A stretch of DNA of 6,450 nucleotides, taken from NCBI GenBank assembly GCA_934661735.1, contig CAKUJN010000106.1, positions 1 through 6,450 on the forward strand, written 5' to 3'. This document shows, one piece after another, positions 4,466-6,450 of the stretch. The stretch comes from an uncultured Oscillospiraceae bacterium. GTDB lineage: Bacteria > Bacillota > Clostridia > Oscillospirales > Oscillospiraceae. The first letter of the stretch is position 1. Every line of letters starts with the position of its first letter. A program made the position numbers and the translations under genes. The notes beneath the pieces were generated by a model. That model was not told the origin of the DNA, searched no databases, and saw only the letters and a program-made list of their open reading frames with translations.

Positions 4466-6136
4466 TTATTTCCGGATGGAAACCTCCAGCATGGCCAGCG
4501 CTTCCTTCCAGTGGCTGTAGAACTCCTTGGAATTGCGTGCCGGCTCCTTTTCCTCGCTGAACCATTCGCACGGCTCAAGGTCAAGCGCGGCAAAGCGCGC
4601 GGCAAATTCCGCGCCCATGCCCATCGCCTCGGCATAGGGGAGCGTCCGGTAGAAATACTGCGGATCGCGGGCCAGCATGGTTTTGATGTGGTTGTTGGTG
4701 ATACGCCGCAGATAGCGCCGGAAGCCCAGCGTCTGCTCGATGAACTGATTGCCGAGCGCCGTCCGGCGGCCGCCGTGCAGCGTCTGCCATCCGGTGAACA
4801 GCGAAAGCGCCACCGCGGCCAGCATGGTGACAATTCCGCCGCCAGCGCGCGCCAGAATCAGCATCGCAAGCCCCGCCGCCGCGGCAAGGCCGAGGCCGAC
4901 ATAATCCCGCAGCTGCCACGCGGCAAAGCCGCGCATGATCAGCACGCTCAGCGCGCCGCCGAGTATGAAGCACAAAAACAGCAGCAGCCAGCGCGCCGTC
5001 ATGACCGGCAGCAGCATACTCATCGTCAATAGCATCGCCACCGCCGCGCACAGCGCGCACAGCGCGCGCATAATCAGCACGCTTCCGCTGTTTTTCTGAT
5101 ACAGCCGCCGCTGCCAGAAGCGGGGCGTCGCCTCGATGGCCTTTGCCGCCGTGCGCTTGAAGGTCATGCTGGCGCCGTCGCAGGTATCGCCGCCGCCAAA
5201 CAGCAGCGCGAACAGCTTCTGATCCAGCTTGCGGCGCTCATTGCCCATCTCCACGCGGCGGCGCAGCGCCACGTCGCCCTTGCGGCTGACCAGAACGGAC
5301 AGATAGCCGAGGCTTGCCCAGTGGCAGACCGTCATATTGAAGCTGCTTTTTCCGCAGCACAGCAGATACGGGATGTCGCCGGGCTGCGTCGAGTCCGGCG
5401 GCAGATTCCGCGAAACCACGCGCAGCGGCGCGGAGCGCAGCATCAGCGCCCAGTAGACCAGCGCCAGCAGTGCAAAGACAATCAGAAACGCCGTCGCGAC
5501 CCAGCTGGCCGACCATTTCGCGTATGCGCCGGAGAAATAGCCGCTCTCCAGCTCCAGCGTCAGATTCAGCGATTCGCGGTCCTTCAGCGCCGTTGTGACC
5601 GAGCCGTCCAGCACGCCGGACTGCGCGCGCAGCGTCAGAAAGTCCTCAATCACATCGCCGCGGTAGCCGCTGAGGAACGACGGCTTTGCGTCGAACGCCT
5701 GCGGCATCATGACGGTAAAATCATAGTGCTCGATGGGATACTCCCATTTCGCGCACAGCAGCGGGATGTCCAGCGTCTGCACGCCGTCGGCCTCTGTGAC
5801 CAGATCCTCCAGCGTGTAGGTCACGGTAAACGTCCGGCTTCCGGCAAAGCCGGTTGTGCTGCTCAGGCGCAGGCAGGTGATACCGTCCTCGATGTACTGC
5901 TTTGCCTGATAGCCGGCGATTTCCGGCTTCTTTGCGCCCGCGCCCAGCGGGAAGTGCAGCTCGTTTTCCGACGTCTCCAGATTCAGCGTCAGCGTCTGCG
6001 TAATCCGGCAGGTGCCGTCCGGCTCAACGTTGCAGTCGGTTTTCATCTCCGTGATGGAATTGTCGGCAAAGACGCACACGCACAGCAGCACGCAGCACAG
6101 CAACCCCAGCATGGCGCGGCGCAGAATTTTGCGCAT
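4466..6136 (-). CDS. DUF2207-type exported membrane protein, function unknown
   Basis: A 556-residue membrane protein resembling DUF2207 (YciQ-like) proteins, whose role is not established. It has a signal peptide (MRKILRR, a cysteine-rich hydrophobic core, likely cleavage after VFA at residue 24), then an extracytoplasmic beta-rich domain to about 211. A membrane segment follows at 212-234, a cytoplasmic part to about 350, four further segments (about 352-376, 382-401, 412-430, 432-450), and a cytoplasmic tail. The tail carries GFRRYLRRI (471-479) and LPYAEAMGMGAEFAARF (499-515), a motif I associate with the family. ATG 6134-6136 is preferred because GAGGTGGGG precedes it and a signal peptide follows at once; an in-frame ATG at 6238 would start at or upstream of the predicted transcription starts. 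It is monocistronic here and converges on hsp20. The family assignment is by recollection. Confidence 0.8.
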   Translation of the reverse strand: MRKILRRAMLGLLCCVLLCVCVFADNSITEMKTDCNVEPDGTCRITQTLTLNLETSENELHFPLGAGAKKPEIAGYQAKQYIEDGITCLRLSSTTGFAGSRTFTVTYTLEDLVTEADGVQTLDIPLLCAKWEYPIEHYDFTVMMPQAFDAKPSFLSGYRGDVIEDFLTLRAQSGVLDGSVTTALKDRESLNLTLELESGYFSGAYAKWSASWVATAFLIVFALLALVYWALMLRSAPLRVVSRNLPPDSTQPGDIPYLLCCGKSSFNMTVCHWASLGYLSVLVSRKGDVALRRRVEMGNERRKLDQKLFALLFGGGDTCDGASMTFKRTAAKAIEATPRFWQRRLYQKNSGSVLIMRALCALCAAVAMLLTMSMLLPVMTARWLLLFLCFILGGALSVLIMRGFAAWQLRDYVGLGLAAAAGLAMLILARAGGGIVTMLAAVALSLFTGWQTLHGGRRTALGNQFIEQTLGFRRYLRRITNNHIKTMLARDPQYFYRTLPYAEAMGMGAEFAARFAALDLEPCEWFSEEKEPARNSKEFYSHWKEALAMLEVSIRK

Positions 6137-6163
6137 ATTCCCCACCTCGTTTCCTTTGATCTC

Positions 6164-6180
6164 CTCCGCACAGGGCGGAG
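6164..6180 (-). promoter_or_regulatory. Leader hairpin of the DUF2207 gene
   Basis: CTCCGC (6164-6169) pairs with GCGGAG (6175-6180) around a 5-nt loop, near the predicted 5' end of the mRNA and about 28 bases before the start codon. No T-run follows, so it is a leader stem, not a terminator. Its role is unknown; it leaves the ribosome binding site free. Confidence 0.4.
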
Positions 6181-6194
6181 TCCGGTCTTTCAGC

Positions 6195-6238
6195 ATTATA
6201 ATCGACTGTATTGTATCACACAACGGGAGAAAATGCAA
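6195..6238 (-). promoter_or_regulatory. Two overlapping promoters of the DUF2207 gene
   Basis: On the minus strand there are two complete sigma-A-type promoters, both with 17-bp spacers. The upstream one has -35 TTGCAT (6238-6233) and -10 TACAAT (6215-6210). The downstream one has -35 TTGTGT (6223-6218) and -10 TATAAT (6200-6195). The upstream -10 lies inside the downstream spacer, so the two would compete for polymerase. Start sites about 15 bases apart are expected. The downstream one has the perfect -10. Confidence 0.75.
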
Positions 6239-6332
6239 TTCTGCGCAAAACTTCCCATTTTATACAGATTTTTGACACTTTGCGTGAAAATCCGCCGCCC
6301 AGCCCGCTCCGCGGGTGATTTTACGTTGCCCC

Positions 6333-6363
6333 CTGTAGGGATGGACGACTCTGTCCGCCCGTT
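6333..6363. repeat. Intergenic 31-base repeat, copy 2
   Basis: Same sequence and orientation as 244-274 except for two adjacent substitutions. These change GGGCGGAC to GGATGGAC, so the upper palindrome arm no longer pairs perfectly with GTCCGCCC; G-U pairing in RNA would rescue one or both positions depending on strand. It is followed by an unrelated short hairpin at 6366-6380. Confidence 0.75.
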
Positions 6364-6428
6364 TGTCCGGATTCACCGGAACTGCCGTTTTTAACAGCGA
6401 CACTGTAACCGTCGCTCCGCGGGCATAC

Positions 6429-6450
6429 TTTTTCTGGCTTGTCAGAAAAA
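6429..6450. repeat. Long hairpin, copy 2 (cut by window end)
   Basis: TTTTTCTG (6429-6436) pairs with CAGAAAAA (6443-6450) around the loop GCTTGT. This is the same core as at 510-541; the stem probably continues beyond the window. It lies 66 bases after repeat copy 2, against 236 bases between the equivalent elements on the left. Confidence 0.6.

Larger units (their letters stand above)
6239..6450. other. Intergenic region with repeats at the right edge
   Basis: No gene is visible in these 212 bases. Short hairpins are present: CCCGC/GCGGG around TCC at 6303-6315, the palindrome of the 31-base repeat, and TCCGG/CCGGA at 6366-6380. The window ends inside the second copy of the long hairpin. 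The order of elements (GC hairpin with TCC loop, 31-base repeat, TTTTTCTG hairpin) is the same as in 1-541, only more compact. Confidence 0.55.

Noticed and set aside
3955..4833. Minus-strand open frame running from the DUF2207 tail across the terminator and hsp20
   Set aside because: It crosses a strong bidirectional terminator and is out of frame with the DUF2207 gene; shadow composition.
6137..6238. 34-residue N-terminal extension of the DUF2207 protein
   Set aside because: The two promoters lie inside this stretch, and the internal ATG has a good RBS followed at once by a signal peptide.
5321..6394. Plus-strand open frame of 357 codons opposite the DUF2207 gene
   Set aside because: Arg/Gln-rich antisense frame running through the opposite gene's signal peptide, promoters and the repeat; no RBS.
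1..6450. tRNA, rRNA, CRISPR array or transposase
   Set aside because: Looked for on both strands; no regularly spaced direct repeats, tRNA-like cloverleaf or transposase motifs were seen.

Overview
The window reads as chromosomal DNA from a GC-rich, low-motility-signal Gram-positive anaerobe of the class Clostridia, most likely an Oscillospiraceae/Ruminococcaceae-type gut commensal. That assignment is an inference from four things: strong AGGAGG-type ribosome binding sites, sigma-A promoters with 17-bp spacers, a perfect CIRCE/HrcA operator, and hairpin-rich intergenic repeats of the sort common in such genomes. No database was consulted.

Layout from left to right. Bases 1-772 hold no credible gene; they contain a tight cluster of hairpins (13-138), a 31-base repeat (244-274) and a long hairpin (510-541), and end in the terminator of the next gene. 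Bases 773-2134 (minus) encode an NCS2-family uracil permease. Its leader (about 2135-2360) has a strong promoter, a 35-codon small ORF with an excellent Shine-Dalgarno, and an intrinsic terminator whose 5' arm overlaps the small ORF's stop codon. This is the architecture of a translation-coupled attenuator. Bases 2463-3101 (minus) encode an Sfp-type 4'-phosphopantetheinyl transferase, and 3123-3713 (minus) a deoxynucleoside kinase. These two form a probable operon starting at a promoter at 3769-3797, with a stable hairpin at the predicted 5' end of the mRNA.

The divergent region 3714-3963 carries a perfect CIRCE operator controlling a plus-strand Hsp20 small heat-shock protein (3964-4395). 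That gene ends in a bidirectional terminator shared with a convergent minus-strand gene (4466-6136) for a DUF2207-type exported membrane protein of unknown function, which has two overlapping promoters. Bases 6239-6450 hold a second copy of the 31-base repeat and, cut by the window edge, a second copy of the long hairpin seen at 510-541.

Functionally, the permease and the deoxynucleoside kinase both belong to nucleobase/nucleoside salvage, while Hsp20 belongs to the heat-shock response. The phosphopantetheinyl transferase and the DUF2207 protein have no obvious partners here. The most interesting item is the uracil permease leader, which resembles in logic the UTP-sensing pyrBI attenuator of enteric bacteria but sits before a transporter in a different phylum.
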